64,000 nucleotides of DNA from Flavobacterium sp. KJJ (GCF_000708595.2 NZ_JARP01000001.1:1426001-1490000), one strand, 5' to 3'; counted from the first letter of the stretch, positions 9,625-19,043 are shown. Notes: generated by a model not told the origin, from the letters alone. Program-made: numbers and translations.

Positions 9625-10005
9625 ATGAGTAATGATTTTTTAAACGTGTTTTTAAATGAAATGAAAACCAACGTAAACGGCTTTATAGCTGTGGCAGTAA
9701 CTGAAATCGAGTCTGGACTAAGTTTTGGAAACTTAACAATTGACCCTTCTTTTGATCCGGAACTTGCAGCAGCTTACAACCTAGAAGTTGTAAAGGCAAA
9801 ACTAAGTGCCGTTAAAGCCCTAAACCTAAACCAAGAAATCGAAGATATTTTGATTACGCTTACGAATCAAATTCATATTATCGACATCTCGCCAAACAAA
9901 AAATTCATGATTTATCTTGCTGCAGATGCCAGCAAAGCAAATTTAGGAATGACAAGAGCTGTTTTAAGAAAACACAAATTAGATTTAGAGAAAAATTTGG
10001 CTTAA
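9625..10005 (+). CDS. Roadblock/LC7-like protein, second of a pair
   Basis: 126 residues. It shares the shape of its neighbour: an N-terminal helix, the strand pair VNGFIAVAVTEIESGLSFG, a long helix with LEVVKAKLSAVKAL, strands ILITLTNQIHIIDIS and KFMIYLAADA, and a last helix GMTRAVLRKHKLDLEKNL. No signal peptide or membrane segment. It is more divergent from the family consensus than the first gene, so the Roadblock call rests partly on its position. The gene is followed by a 14-bp perfect hairpin at 10022-10057. Confidence 0.72.
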   Translation: MSNDFLNVFLNEMKTNVNGFIAVAVTEIESGLSFGNLTIDPSFDPELAAAYNLEVVKAKLSAVKALNLNQEIEDILITLTNQIHIIDISPNKKFMIYLAADASKANLGMTRAVLRKHKLDLEKNLA

Positions 10006-10021
10006 TCTTTACTCTTTGTTT

Positions 10022-10057
10022 TAATTAGAACTGTCTTGATTACGACAGTTCTAATTA
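10022..10057. terminator. Perfect 14-bp hairpin after the Roadblock pair
   Basis: Arms 10022-10035 and 10044-10057 are perfect reverse complements with an 8-base loop. It begins 16 bases after the stop codon of the second Roadblock gene. No T-run follows on the plus strand, so it is either a terminator with a weak tail or a 3'-end protecting hairpin. Confidence 0.6.
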
Positions 10058-10207
10058 GAATATATTCTCAAAACATACTTTAAGTACTTCATTTTATTAT
10101 TCCTACAAAAAACTCAATACCTTTCTTTGCTTTATTTTGATTAATTATAAACAATTTCTCTCAAAACAAAAAAAGGTAAGCAGACTCAACTCCGATCAAA
10201 CATTAAA

Positions 10208-10239
10208 CAAAAAAAACGCCCCTAAAAAGGAGCGCTTTG
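10208..10239 (-). terminator. Intrinsic terminator of dksA/traR
   Basis: On the minus strand CGCTCCT pairs with AGGGGCG (one G-U pair) over a short loop, followed by a U-tract from the A-run at 10208-10216. It closes the ileS-dksA unit. Confidence 0.8.
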
Positions 10240-10264
10240 TTTTATCAATTTAAAAATTGAAATA

Positions 10265-10645
10265 TTATCGTTGCAAGTTTTTGGCTTCGATACTCATTGT
10301 AGCATGAGGAACAATTTTAAGCCTTTCTTTGCTGATTAATTTGCCAGTTACTTTGCAAATACCATACGTTTTATTTTCAACACGGAATAATGCGTTTTTT
10401 AGATCGCGAATAAACTTTTCTTGTCTGATAGCCAACTGTGAGTTTGCTTCTTTCGACATTGTTTCACTTCCTTCTTCAAATGCTTTAAAAGTTGGAGAAG
10501 TATCATCTGTTCCGTTATTTAAATCATTCATATAAGCACTTTTTATTAAATCCAGATCGGCTTGTGCTTTTTGTATTTTATTTTGAATTATTTCTTTGAA
10601 CTCTGCTAGATCAGCATCAGAGTATCTTGTAATTTCATCTATCAT
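10265..10645 (-). CDS. TraR/DksA family transcriptional regulator with degenerate zinc finger
   Basis: 126 residues: an N-terminal helical hairpin (about 5-85) and a short C-terminal domain YGICKVTGKLISKERLKIVP. DksA-type proteins bind RNA polymerase through the secondary channel and change promoter response to ppGpp. In the classic family four cysteines bind zinc; here only one remains (Cys in YGIC). The Asp residues expected at the coiled-coil tip (for example NGTDDTSP) are present in the hairpin turn. The gene starts 10 bases after ileS on the same strand and is followed by an intrinsic terminator, so it is probably the last gene of that operon. Confidence 0.85.
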   Translation of the reverse strand: MIDEITRYSDADLAEFKEIIQNKIQKAQADLDLIKSAYMNDLNNGTDDTSPTFKAFEEGSETMSKEANSQLAIRQEKFIRDLKNALFRVENKTYGICKVTGKLISKERLKIVPHATMSIEAKNLQR

Positions 10646-10655
10646 GGTATTTATA

Positions 10656-13600
10656 TTATTTTGAAATTAATATCACTGTTTTAATATCATCAAACTCAAT
10701 TTCTGTGCCGTTTTCTAAAGCGTCTACAAAAACCAAATCGTCTGTTAATGTCTCAGACTTAATATAGTCTTCATTTTTAAGAATTGCATCTTCTAAAAGA
10801 CCGCTTCTTTGTATTTGAACCTTAATTTTATCGGTAACCTCAAATCCAGAATCTTTACGGATATTTTGAATTCTGTTTACCAATTCTCTAGCGATTCCCT
10901 CGTTTTTCAATTCTTCCGAAATTGTAATATCCAGCGCAACTGTAATTCCATTTGAATTTGCAACCAGCCATCCTTCTATATCTTGCGATGTTATTTCGAC
11001 GTCTTCTAATGATAAAGTTACATTATTTCCAGCAATAATAATATCTAGTGTTCCCTGCTTGTCCAACTGATTAATCTGATCAGCCGAAAATGCTTGTATT
11101 TCTTTGGAAATCAACCCCATATCTTTACCGAAACGTGGTCCCAATGCTTTAAAATTAGGTTTAATCTGCTTCACTAATATACCAGAATCATCATCCAGAA
11201 GTATGATTTCTTTAACGTTTACTTCTGCTTTTACAAGCTCAGAAATCGCTTCAATTTCAACCTTCTGATTTTCGTCAAGTACCGGAATCATTACCTTTTG
11301 CAATGGTTGACGTACTTTAATCATTTCCTTTTTACGAAGAGATAAAACCAAGGACGAGATGGTTTGCGCCTTCTGCATTTTGCTTTCTAACGTTTTATTA
11401 ACAAAGTTTTCGACAAATTTTGGAAACGAAGCCAAGTGAACACTGGCAAATTCCTCAGTTTGTGTCGAACTTGTCAAATCTCGGTACAATTTATCCATGA
11501 AAAAAGGAGCGACCGGAGCGCTTAATTTGCTGATTGTTAACAAGCAAGTATAAAGCGTTTGGTAAGCTGCAATTTTATCATGAGCATATTCTCCTTTCCA
11601 GAAACGACGACGACACAAACGAACGTACCAGTTACTTAAGTTTTCCTGAACAAAATCAGAAATTGCTCTTGTAGCTTTTGTTGGCTCATAATCTTCGTAA
11701 CATTCATCAACAAATTTGATTAACGAATGCAATTCAGAAATAATCCATTGATCGATTTCTGGTCTTTCGTTTAACGGAATTTCCGCTTCAGCGTATTTAA
11801 ATCCATCGATATTCGCATATAACGAGAAGAAAGAATATGTATTATAAAGTGTCCCGAAGAATTTACGACGAACCTCAGCAATACCTTCAATATCAAACTT
11901 TAAGTTATCCCAAGGATTTGCATTTGAGATCATGTACCAGCGTGTGGCATCAGGACCATATTCTGCAATTGTTTCAAAAGGATCTGTCGCGTTTCCTAAA
12001 CGTTTCGACATTTTTTGTCCGTTTTTATCCAAAACCAAACCATTCGAAACTACATTTTTATACGCTACTTTATCAAAAACTAAAGTTCCGATAGCATGTA
12101 AAGTATAAAACCACCCACGAGTTTGATCTACACCTTCGGCAATAAAATCCGCTGGGAAATCTTTATTCTCGTCAATTTTGTCTTTGTTTTCAAAAGGATA
12201 ATGCCATTGTGCATAAGGCATTGCTCCAGAATCGAACCAAACATCAATTAAATCGCTTTCGCGTTTCATTGGCTGGCCTGAAGCCGAAACCAATGTAATT
12301 TGATCGACTACATTTTTATGCAAATCGATTAAATCATAGTTTGACTCAGCCATGTTTCCGATTTCAAAACCTTTAAACGGATTTTCTTTTTGAAAACCGG
12401 CTTCAATAGATTTCTCAATCGCATTGTACAATTCTTCAACAGAACCAATAAGAACTTCTTCTTTTTTGTCTTCAGTTCTCCAAATTGGCAACGGAATACC
12501 CCAATATCTAGAACGAGATAAGTTCCAGTCGTTGGCATTTTTCAGCCAATTTCCAAAACGTCCTTCACCAGTAGACTTAGGCTTCCAATTGATAGTTTCG
12601 TTCAGGTCGAACATTCTATCTTTTACATCGGTTACTTTAATGAACCAAGAGTCTAGTGGATAATATAATAACGGTTCATCAGTTCTCCAGCTGTGTGGAT
12701 AACTATGTACGTATTTTTCAACTTTAAAAGCTTTATTTTCTTCTTTTAAACGAATAGCGATTTCCACATCAACAGAACGCTCTGGCGCCTGACCCGCATC
12801 GTAATATTCGTTTTTTACATATTTACCTGCTAGATCACCTACATGCGAAGTAAATTTTCCTTGTAAATCTACTAAAGGAACCGGCGTACCATTTTCGTCT
12901 AAAACCAACATTGGTGGAATTTCAGGCTTAGCTTCTTTTGAAACTTTTGCATCATCAGCACCAAAAGTTGGAGCCGTGTGTACAATTCCTGTTCCGTCTT
13001 CTGTCGTTACGAAATCTCCGGCAATTACTCTAAATGCATTTTCTGCATTTTGATATGGCAATGTGTACTGCAATAATTGCTCGTAACTTATTTCAACCAA
13101 ATCAGCACCTTTAGCATCTGCCAAAATTTTGTACGGAAGTTGCTTGTCGCCATTTTTTACTTTATCAAAATCAGCATCGTCTTCGCTAGCAAAAAACCCT
13201 TTTCCGAATTGTTTTCCAACTAAATTTTTAGCTAAAATTACATTTACAGGTTCAAAAGTATATTGATTAAACGTTTTTACTAAGACATAATCAATTTTTG
13301 GCCCAACTGTCAAAGCGGTGTTCGATGGCAATGTCCAGGGAGTAGTCGTCCATGCTAAAATGTGGATATCTCCAAAACCTTGTAAAAAGCTCGGAAGCGT
13401 TTCCGGTAAAGTTTTGAATTGCGCTACAATCGTAGTATCTGTAACATCACGATAAGCTCCAGGCTGATTTACTTCGTGAGAAGACAATCCTGTTCCTGCT
13501 TTTGGAGAGTATGGCTGAATTGTGTATCCTTTGTACAACAAGCCTTTATCATAGATTTGTTTCAAAAGCCACCAAACAGATTCCATGTATTTTGGTTTAT

Positions 13601-14057
13601 AAGTCACATACGGATCTTCCATATCTACCCAATATCCCATTTTTTCGGTCAAATCATTCCATACGTCGGTATAACGCATTACGGTTTTTTTACACGCTTC
13701 GTTATATTCTTCGATAGAAATTGTTTTACCAATATCTTCTTTTGTAATTCCAAGTTCTTTTTCAGTACCTAATTCTACAGGCAAACCGTGTGTATCCCAA
13801 CCGGCTTTTCTTTTTACCTGAAAACCTTTTTGAGTTTTATATCTGCAAAAAATATCTTTAATCGCACGTGCCATCACGTGGTGAATTCCCGGTAATCCGT
13901 TTGCTGAAGGCGGACCTTCAAAAAACACGTAAGGCTCAGCACCTTCGCGAGTGGTTACACTCTTTTCAAATATATTTTCTTTCTTCCAAAAATCAAGTAC
14001 TTCTGACGCTACTGTTGGCAAGTCAAGTCCTTTGTATTCAGTAAATTTTGTGCTCAT
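10656..14057 (-). CDS. ileS: Isoleucine-tRNA ligase, long form
   Basis: 1133 residues, a class I aminoacyl-tRNA synthetase. The HIGH-type signature is PGIHHVMAR near residue 60 and the KMSKS-type signature is KNGQKMSKRLGN. The connective editing domain lies between about 190 and 400, with AWTTTPWTLPSN marking its start. The C-terminal ~170 residues, after LKPNFKALGPRFGK, match the extension (DUF5915 type) seen in the longer, eukaryote-like IleRS form common in Bacteroidota. It charges tRNA-Ile in the cytosol. It is co-directional with dksA/traR, 10 bases downstream, and is separated from recO by 130 bases. Confidence 0.96.
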   Translation of the reverse strand: MSTKFTEYKGLDLPTVASEVLDFWKKENIFEKSVTTREGAEPYVFFEGPPSANGLPGIHHVMARAIKDIFCRYKTQKGFQVKRKAGWDTHGLPVELGTEKELGITKEDIGKTISIEEYNEACKKTVMRYTDVWNDLTEKMGYWVDMEDPYVTYKPKYMESVWWLLKQIYDKGLLYKGYTIQPYSPKAGTGLSSHEVNQPGAYRDVTDTTIVAQFKTLPETLPSFLQGFGDIHILAWTTTPWTLPSNTALTVGPKIDYVLVKTFNQYTFEPVNVILAKNLVGKQFGKGFFASEDDADFDKVKNGDKQLPYKILADAKGADLVEISYEQLLQYTLPYQNAENAFRVIAGDFVTTEDGTGIVHTAPTFGADDAKVSKEAKPEIPPMLVLDENGTPVPLVDLQGKFTSHVGDLAGKYVKNEYYDAGQAPERSVDVEIAIRLKEENKAFKVEKYVHSYPHSWRTDEPLLYYPLDSWFIKVTDVKDRMFDLNETINWKPKSTGEGRFGNWLKNANDWNLSRSRYWGIPLPIWRTEDKKEEVLIGSVEELYNAIEKSIEAGFQKENPFKGFEIGNMAESNYDLIDLHKNVVDQITLVSASGQPMKRESDLIDVWFDSGAMPYAQWHYPFENKDKIDENKDFPADFIAEGVDQTRGWFYTLHAIGTLVFDKVAYKNVVSNGLVLDKNGQKMSKRLGNATDPFETIAEYGPDATRWYMISNANPWDNLKFDIEGIAEVRRKFFGTLYNTYSFFSLYANIDGFKYAEAEIPLNERPEIDQWIISELHSLIKFVDECYEDYEPTKATRAISDFVQENLSNWYVRLCRRRFWKGEYAHDKIAAYQTLYTCLLTISKLSAPVAPFFMDKLYRDLTSSTQTEEFASVHLASFPKFVENFVNKTLESKMQKAQTISSLVLSLRKKEMIKVRQPLQKVMIPVLDENQKVEIEAISELVKAEVNVKEIILLDDDSGILVKQIKPNFKALGPRFGKDMGLISKEIQAFSADQINQLDKQGTLDIIIAGNNVTLSLEDVEITSQDIEGWLVANSNGITVALDITISEELKNEGIARELVNRIQNIRKDSGFEVTDKIKVQIQRSGLLEDAILKNEDYIKSETLTDDLVFVDALENGTEIEFDDIKTVILISK

Positions 14058-14187
14058 TTTATCCTTTTCTTAAACGAGGTGCGAAAGTAAGGAATTTTGA
14101 GGAAAATAGATAAAAGATGACAGAAAAAAGAGCTTAGTCAGGAAATTTCAGGTATATTCCGCAAAAAAAATCGCTCATTTTACAAAT

Positions 14188-14901
14188 CTAGGAGAAAACT
14201 TCTTTTAAAACCTCTAAAGATTTCGGTTTTTTGAATCCATCCAAATGAAAACTATAATAGTCAATCAGGATTTTTAGCAGCATTTGTCTTTCCATAACAT
14301 GAAATATTTTTTGATCATTATCGAATTTCAAATCAATAAGTTTTTTGAACAAATTGGTTTCATGTTCTGTCAAGGAACCCAAACCATGAAAAAGGGTAAA
14401 AACACCATTATTCATTTCAAAATAAGGCAAATCGATTTCAGAAGTATCAGGATAGAAGCCTAAATATTTAGTTGCTTCTAAAAGCAAAATCAAATGAAAA
14501 TTAGAAATTTCATCATGATGATCCAGCCATGTTAATGCTGTTTCTAAAAAGACAAAAAGCGATTCGTTTTTTTCTTCTTCCTGAATAGAATAATGCAGCA
14601 TTTCAGATAAAAACATGACCATTGTACTTTTTACAAGATCGGTATGAATAGTTTGAAAAGGAACTGCCGTTTTTATTTCTTTAAAATTTTCTAAAGTTCC
14701 TTTATTTTTATGTACGGCTTCGATCTCAAGAATTGACAAAGGCTGAAAATAAGCAATTTTTTGACTTGCTTTTCGACTCGAAAAAGCATCACGCACAAAA
14801 TAAGACTTCAAGCCGTTAGAAAGCGTAAAACATTTTACGATCAAACTTTTTTCCTGAAATTTTAATGCCGAAATTACTATTGCTTTGGTTTTGATTAACA
14901 A
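14188..14901 (-). CDS. recO: DNA repair protein RecO
   Basis: 237 residues. The N-terminal OB-fold is recognisable from LIKTKAIVISALKFQEKSLI and the helical C-terminal part follows from about residue 85. RecO works with RecR and RecF to load RecA on SSB-coated single-stranded gaps. The cysteine zinc cluster of some RecO proteins is absent, as usual in this phylum. The gene lies downstream of porZ on the same strand; the 116-base spacer is full of TTAGA and ATTATCAA words. Confidence 0.88.
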   Translation of the reverse strand: MLIKTKAIVISALKFQEKSLIVKCFTLSNGLKSYFVRDAFSSRKASQKIAYFQPLSILEIEAVHKNKGTLENFKEIKTAVPFQTIHTDLVKSTMVMFLSEMLHYSIQEEEKNESLFVFLETALTWLDHHDEISNFHLILLLEATKYLGFYPDTSEIDLPYFEMNNGVFTLFHGLGSLTEHETNLFKKLIDLKFDNDQKIFHVMERQMLLKILIDYYSFHLDGFKKPKSLEVLKEVFS

Positions 14902-15023
14902 CTTTTTGTTTTTAGATTTTAGACTTCTTAGACATTAGATATCTTAGATTATTAGAATTCCCTAGTAAACTCTTTTAGATATTATTAAAAAAATTATCAA
15001 ATTATCAAATTATCAAATTATCT
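14902..15023. repeat. Word-repeat spacer between porZ and recO
   Basis: Three exact copies of ATTATCAA (14993-15000, 15001-15008, 15009-15016) run into the porZ stop codon, followed by a diverged copy. The other half of the spacer holds TTAGA words including TTAGACTTCTTAGA at 14929-14942, a 14-mer found three more times at 23151-23218. Confidence 0.85.
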
Positions 15024-17300
15024 AATAATCATAACTTTCTTAACTTTAGTTTCTCCACCGTCTTGGGCAGAAATAAAAATTATGTAAACTCCTGAAGCTA
15101 CTTTATACCTTCCAAAAGCAGTAGTATCCCATTCTATTGTGCCGCCTTCTGAAATGGTTTCGTAAACTAAATTCCCTTCAATATCTGTAATTTTAATATT
15201 GGCTTTATCAATTAATCCGGCCACTTTTACGGTTCCTGAATACGTTGGGCGAACCGGATTTGGGTAAACGTACACATTATTCAAATCTTCATTTGCATCT
15301 GTTGCAATGCCGCCAAAAGAAATCATTCCTTTATTTGTGGCGATAAAAACTTCTCCTGTTGCGCTGTTAATTTTAATATCGTTTATAACATTGCTTGGCA
15401 AAGGCGAATTGCTGATCGTAAAATGATATTTTGTTTCCTGTCCATTTGGTGAAACCATAAAAACTCCCGCATCTGCAGTGCCTATCCATTTATTGTTGGC
15501 ACCGTCTACTGCAATTGAAGTAATGAATTGCTCATAAAGCAATTCTTGAGCAAGATTGTCTTCTGTAATAATAATTGCATTTGCTTTTAATTGACTGTCA
15601 TTCTGAAAACTTCCCACATTTGACAAAACCCGCAATCCTTTTGTTGTACCTATCCAAAGTTGATTTTTAGTATCAATCGCTATTGCTCTTACGTCAGCAA
15701 TTGGCAAATTTCCAGCATCAGCTCCAAAAGTGATTTTTTTGAATGTATTTGTAGTTTCGTTAAATCCAACTACACCATCACGATTTGTAGCGATCCATTT
15801 TACGCTGTTTTTATCTACAAGAATACTCGCATAACTTGAGGCTTCTGCATCATCAATAATACTTGTCAACGAATAGCTTCCCCATTGACCATTCGATTTT
15901 AAAACTTTCAAGCCGTTTTTAATTCGGCTATTTGTTATCCAAAGATTTCCTGTTTTATCAAAGGCAGTTCCGTTTATGCGTACATCAATATAATTTGGCC
16001 CTTCGGTTGTTAAAGTTTCAAGACTGCTATTTTTTTCATTATATAAAATAGTAGGAATATCGTTCTCTATTTTTAATAATCCAGAGAAAAATGAGCTTGC
16101 ATAAACTTGTTTTTCATTACTTGGGTTAATAATTATTCTTGTTATTGACTTTGCATCATAAACTTCTGAATATGGGATATTTAACCAATTCTTGTTGCTA
16201 AATTTACTTATACCATAACTATCTAAGTCATAAGGATTGTAATACGTATCGTAATCTCCATACACACTCCAAAGCGAATTAGGCGTTACATCGAGTGAAA
16301 AAATATTATTTCTTGAAGGACCTGCCGGCGTAGTATTTTCAAAAGTTGCAGTTCCAGAAAGTATTGATGAAAATAATCCTTTTTCTTTTGTTCCGATGAA
16401 AATTAAATTGCCAACAGCAGTTGCACAAGTAAAATGTATGGTATTATCTAAAACTTGAGTATTAGATATTTGACGAATCAAAACCATTTGATTGTTATAG
16501 ACTAAAACCGAATTTGCAGTAGTAATAAACAAATTATGATTTTTTGCACGCAAATCAAACGAAGATTGTGGAAGCTGTAAAAACCCAGCAAATGCATTTG
16601 AATTAAATCGATGTACATATCCAGTCGAATTGATTGCAATTAGTTCTGTATCCAAATTTTCTACGCTTGACCAATCTCCTGGATTAATAATTGACCATTG
16701 ATTAAAATCGATCAAATTTGAATTTGTGCTGTCTGCTCTTCGAATACCGCTTGAAGTTGCGGCATAAATAAATCCATTAAAAAAAGCGGTTTGCTTAACA
16801 CTGATCTCAGCTCCATTATCTCCTATAAAATAAGTGTCGCCAAATTGCGATGTCGTTAAATTAAACTGAACAATTCCAAAATCACACGAAACATACAGCA
16901 AGCCGTTATATTCCATGAAATGATTAATTTTCTTAAGGTTTGCAGCTAATTTCTTGTTGATTATATCTACTTTATTCAACATACTTCCGTCTGCTTCATT
17001 GATCACGATCATTAAGCCGTTTTCATAACCAACAATAGTTTTTTTGAAAGTTTCGCTGTAGTAAACCGCAGAAATAGTCTGGCCCGAAAGACCATCAATT
17101 GTAGTGGTTGTTTTTACAATGTTGTCGGCAGTATTTTTAGAAAACAAAGCATTTTCTGAGGCTGTATAAACCGCTGTTGAAGATTCTGAAATATCTTTTA
17201 TTTCATTAAACGAAAAATAACCTTCCCATGACAATTTATTCTGAGAGAAACTAAATTGAAACAGCATTAAAAATAAAATATACAGAAACCTTCTCTCCAT
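15018..17300 (-). CDS. porZ: PorZ-like type IX secretion system surface protein
   Basis: 760 residues from the ATG at 17300. The start gives the signal peptide MERRFLYILFLMLFQFSFSQ; an upstream in-frame ATG at 17408 is rejected because a -7 box and the gdhA terminator lie in between. The body looks like two beta-propellers (two-component-regulator type blades such as LWIGTTKGLRVLSN, KWIGTADAGVFMVS). The end, from VYVYPNPVRPTYSGTVKV to TKVKKVMIIR, is a type A C-terminal sorting domain. Length and layout match Porphyromonas PorZ, which delivers anionic LPS to the T9SS attachment complex at the cell surface. The exact function in Flavobacterium is inferred. Confidence 0.82.
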   Translation of the reverse strand: MERRFLYILFLMLFQFSFSQNKLSWEGYFSFNEIKDISESSTAVYTASENALFSKNTADNIVKTTTTIDGLSGQTISAVYYSETFKKTIVGYENGLMIVINEADGSMLNKVDIINKKLAANLKKINHFMEYNGLLYVSCDFGIVQFNLTTSQFGDTYFIGDNGAEISVKQTAFFNGFIYAATSSGIRRADSTNSNLIDFNQWSIINPGDWSSVENLDTELIAINSTGYVHRFNSNAFAGFLQLPQSSFDLRAKNHNLFITTANSVLVYNNQMVLIRQISNTQVLDNTIHFTCATAVGNLIFIGTKEKGLFSSILSGTATFENTTPAGPSRNNIFSLDVTPNSLWSVYGDYDTYYNPYDLDSYGISKFSNKNWLNIPYSEVYDAKSITRIIINPSNEKQVYASSFFSGLLKIENDIPTILYNEKNSSLETLTTEGPNYIDVRINGTAFDKTGNLWITNSRIKNGLKVLKSNGQWGSYSLTSIIDDAEASSYASILVDKNSVKWIATNRDGVVGFNETTNTFKKITFGADAGNLPIADVRAIAIDTKNQLWIGTTKGLRVLSNVGSFQNDSQLKANAIIITEDNLAQELLYEQFITSIAVDGANNKWIGTADAGVFMVSPNGQETKYHFTISNSPLPSNVINDIKINSATGEVFIATNKGMISFGGIATDANEDLNNVYVYPNPVRPTYSGTVKVAGLIDKANIKITDIEGNLVYETISEGGTIEWDTTAFGRYKVASGVYIIFISAQDGGETKVKKVMIIR

Positions 17301-17320
17301 TATTAATATATTCAGATACA

Positions 17321-17328
17321 CAAATATA
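17321..17328 (-). promoter_or_regulatory. -7 box of porZ
   Basis: TATATTTG on the minus strand, placing the transcript start near 17314 and a very short leader before the ATG at 17300. This supports the shorter protein start. No clear -33 element. Confidence 0.5.
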
Positions 17329-17367
17329 ATACAAACCGGAGTATTTGATTTTTGTTCTCTGATAAAT

Positions 17368-17416
17368 AAAAAATGCCTTCGATTCATCTTAAAGACGAAT
17401 GAAGGCATTTTTTTTA
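17368..17416 (-). terminator. Intrinsic terminator of gdhA
   Basis: Outer stem AAATGCCTTC (17371-17380) with GAAGGCATTT (17401-17410), inner ATTC/GAAT pairing, and an A-run/T-run on both sides. It lies 13 bases after the gdhA stop codon. It would work in both directions but only gdhA reads into it from its coding side. Confidence 0.88.
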
Positions 17417-17428
17417 CTGTAATTAAAT

Positions 17429-18772
17429 TTACACTACACCTTGAGCAAGCATAGCATCGGCAACTTTTACAAATCCTGCAATGTTAGCTCCTTTTACATA
17501 GTTTACATAGCCATCTTCGCCAGCTCCATATTTTTTACATTGGTTATGAATTCCAACCATAATATCTTTTAATCTTAAATCTACTTCTTCACTTGTCCAG
17601 TTAAGACGAATAGAGTTTTGTGTCATTTCTAATCCAGATGCAGCAACTCCTCCAGCATTTGCAGCTTTCCCAGGAGCAAAAAGCACTTTATTATCTAAGA
17701 ATAATTTGATGGCATCTAAAGTTGACGGCATATTTGCAGCTTCAGTTACACACAAAACACCATTATCAATAAGTTTTTTAGCATCATCGCCATTCAATTC
17801 GTTTTGAGTAGCACACGGGATAGCAATATCAACCTTCACTTCCCAAGGACTTTTTCCTTTGTGGAAAACAGCGTTTGGATATTTATTAATGTAAAGTTCT
17901 GCTCTGTTATCTCCAGTTGCTCTCATTTCGACCATATGATCAATTTTTTCTCCAGAAATTCCTTCTTCATCATAAATATAACCATCAGGACCAGAAATGG
18001 TAACTACTTTTCCTCCAAGTTCATTTATTTTTAAGGCAACTCCCCAAGCTACATTTCCAAAACCTGAAATGGCAACTCGTTTCCCTTTAATGTCATGACC
18101 AATAGTACGAAGCATTTGATCTGTAAAATATACAACGCCATAACCTGTAGCTTCTGGTCTGATTAATGAACCACCGTAAGCAAGACCTTTTCCGGTTAAA
18201 ACTCCTGTAAATTCATTTCTAATTCTTTTATATTGACCGAATAAGTAACCAATTTCTCTGGCGCCAACACCAATATCTCCAGCAGGAACGTCTAAGTCTG
18301 GACCAATATGACGACATAATTCAGTCATAAATGATTGACAGAAACGCATGATTTCGCCATCAGATTTTCCTTCAGGATCAAAATCAGAACCTCCTTTTCC
18401 TCCACCCATTGGAAGTGTTGTCAAACTATTTTTAAAAACCTGTTCGAAAGCCAAGAATTTTAAAACAGATAAATTTACTGTGTGATGAAATCTAATTCCT
18501 CCTTTATATGGACCGATCGCTGAATTCATTTGAATTCTGAAACCTCTGTTAACGATTATTTCTCCTTTATCGTCAACCCACGGAACTCTAAAAATTATAG
18601 ATCTTTCTGGTTCAGCTATTCTAAGAAGTAAATTTTTACCATCGTATTTTTTTCGTTCAGCGATAAATGGAATTACCGTTTCTGCAAATTCTCTAACGGC
18701 TTGAAGAAATTCTGGCTCGTTTGGATTTTTTGACTCAACAAGAGTCATAAATTCATTTATTTTTTGTTCCAT
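17429..18772 (-). CDS. gdhA: NADP-specific glutamate dehydrogenase
   Basis: 447 residues, the length of the hexameric bacterial NADP-type enzyme. The N-terminal substrate domain has PMGGGKGGSDFDPEGKSDGE with the catalytic lysine region, and the cofactor domain has GFGNVAWGVALKINELGGKV. It makes glutamate from 2-oxoglutarate and ammonium, in nitrogen assimilation. The gene stands alone, with an intrinsic terminator and a -7 box. A 12-base palindrome (18840-18851) lies just downstream of the -7 box, where a repressor would block transcription; a nearly identical motif lies upstream of pgi. Confidence 0.95.
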   Translation of the reverse strand: MEQKINEFMTLVESKNPNEPEFLQAVREFAETVIPFIAERKKYDGKNLLLRIAEPERSIIFRVPWVDDKGEIIVNRGFRIQMNSAIGPYKGGIRFHHTVNLSVLKFLAFEQVFKNSLTTLPMGGGKGGSDFDPEGKSDGEIMRFCQSFMTELCRHIGPDLDVPAGDIGVGAREIGYLFGQYKRIRNEFTGVLTGKGLAYGGSLIRPEATGYGVVYFTDQMLRTIGHDIKGKRVAISGFGNVAWGVALKINELGGKVVTISGPDGYIYDEEGISGEKIDHMVEMRATGDNRAELYINKYPNAVFHKGKSPWEVKVDIAIPCATQNELNGDDAKKLIDNGVLCVTEAANMPSTLDAIKLFLDNKVLFAPGKAANAGGVAASGLEMTQNSIRLNWTSEEVDLRLKDIMVGIHNQCKKYGAGEDGYVNYVKGANIAGFVKVADAMLAQGVV

Positions 18773-18839
18773 TTTTAAAATAAATTATTCAAATAATAGT
18801 TTTATACTTAATCAATTAAAGTACGAAAACAGATTTAAA

Positions 18840-18851
18840 GAAAACGTTTTC
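18840..18851. promoter_or_regulatory. Candidate LacI-type operator upstream of gdhA
   Basis: GAAAACGTTTTC is a perfect 12-base palindrome with the central CG and flanking AA/TT typical of LacI-family sites. It sits 12-23 bases downstream of the -7 box at 18863-18870 (minus strand). AAAACGTTTTCG recurs at 49712-49723 upstream of pgi. Confidence 0.45.
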
Positions 18852-18862
18852 GTTATAACACG

Positions 18863-18870
18863 CAAAGATA
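18863..18870 (-). promoter_or_regulatory. -7 box of gdhA
   Basis: TATCTTTG on the minus strand (CAAAGATA as written), a perfect TAnnTTTG. Leader of about 85 bases. No clear -33 TTG at the usual distance, which may mean activator dependence. Confidence 0.55.
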
Positions 18871-19043
18871 AATCAAATTGATCATGATTTGTTATTTTTT
18901 TTTGTTTTTGAAAGAGAATTGTGTAATTTCTAAACAAAAATAAAAATACAATTTTACACTTACGAATTTACATCAAATTACCCTAGTTAAAGTCAGAAAA
19001 TTAAGTGTTTTGCTACTAATTTTTTAATAGAAGTATTTTATAT

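Noticed and set aside
17301..17408. N-terminal extension of the PorZ-like protein
   Set aside because: It would be translated across the gdhA terminator and the -7 box, and it would hide the signal peptide.
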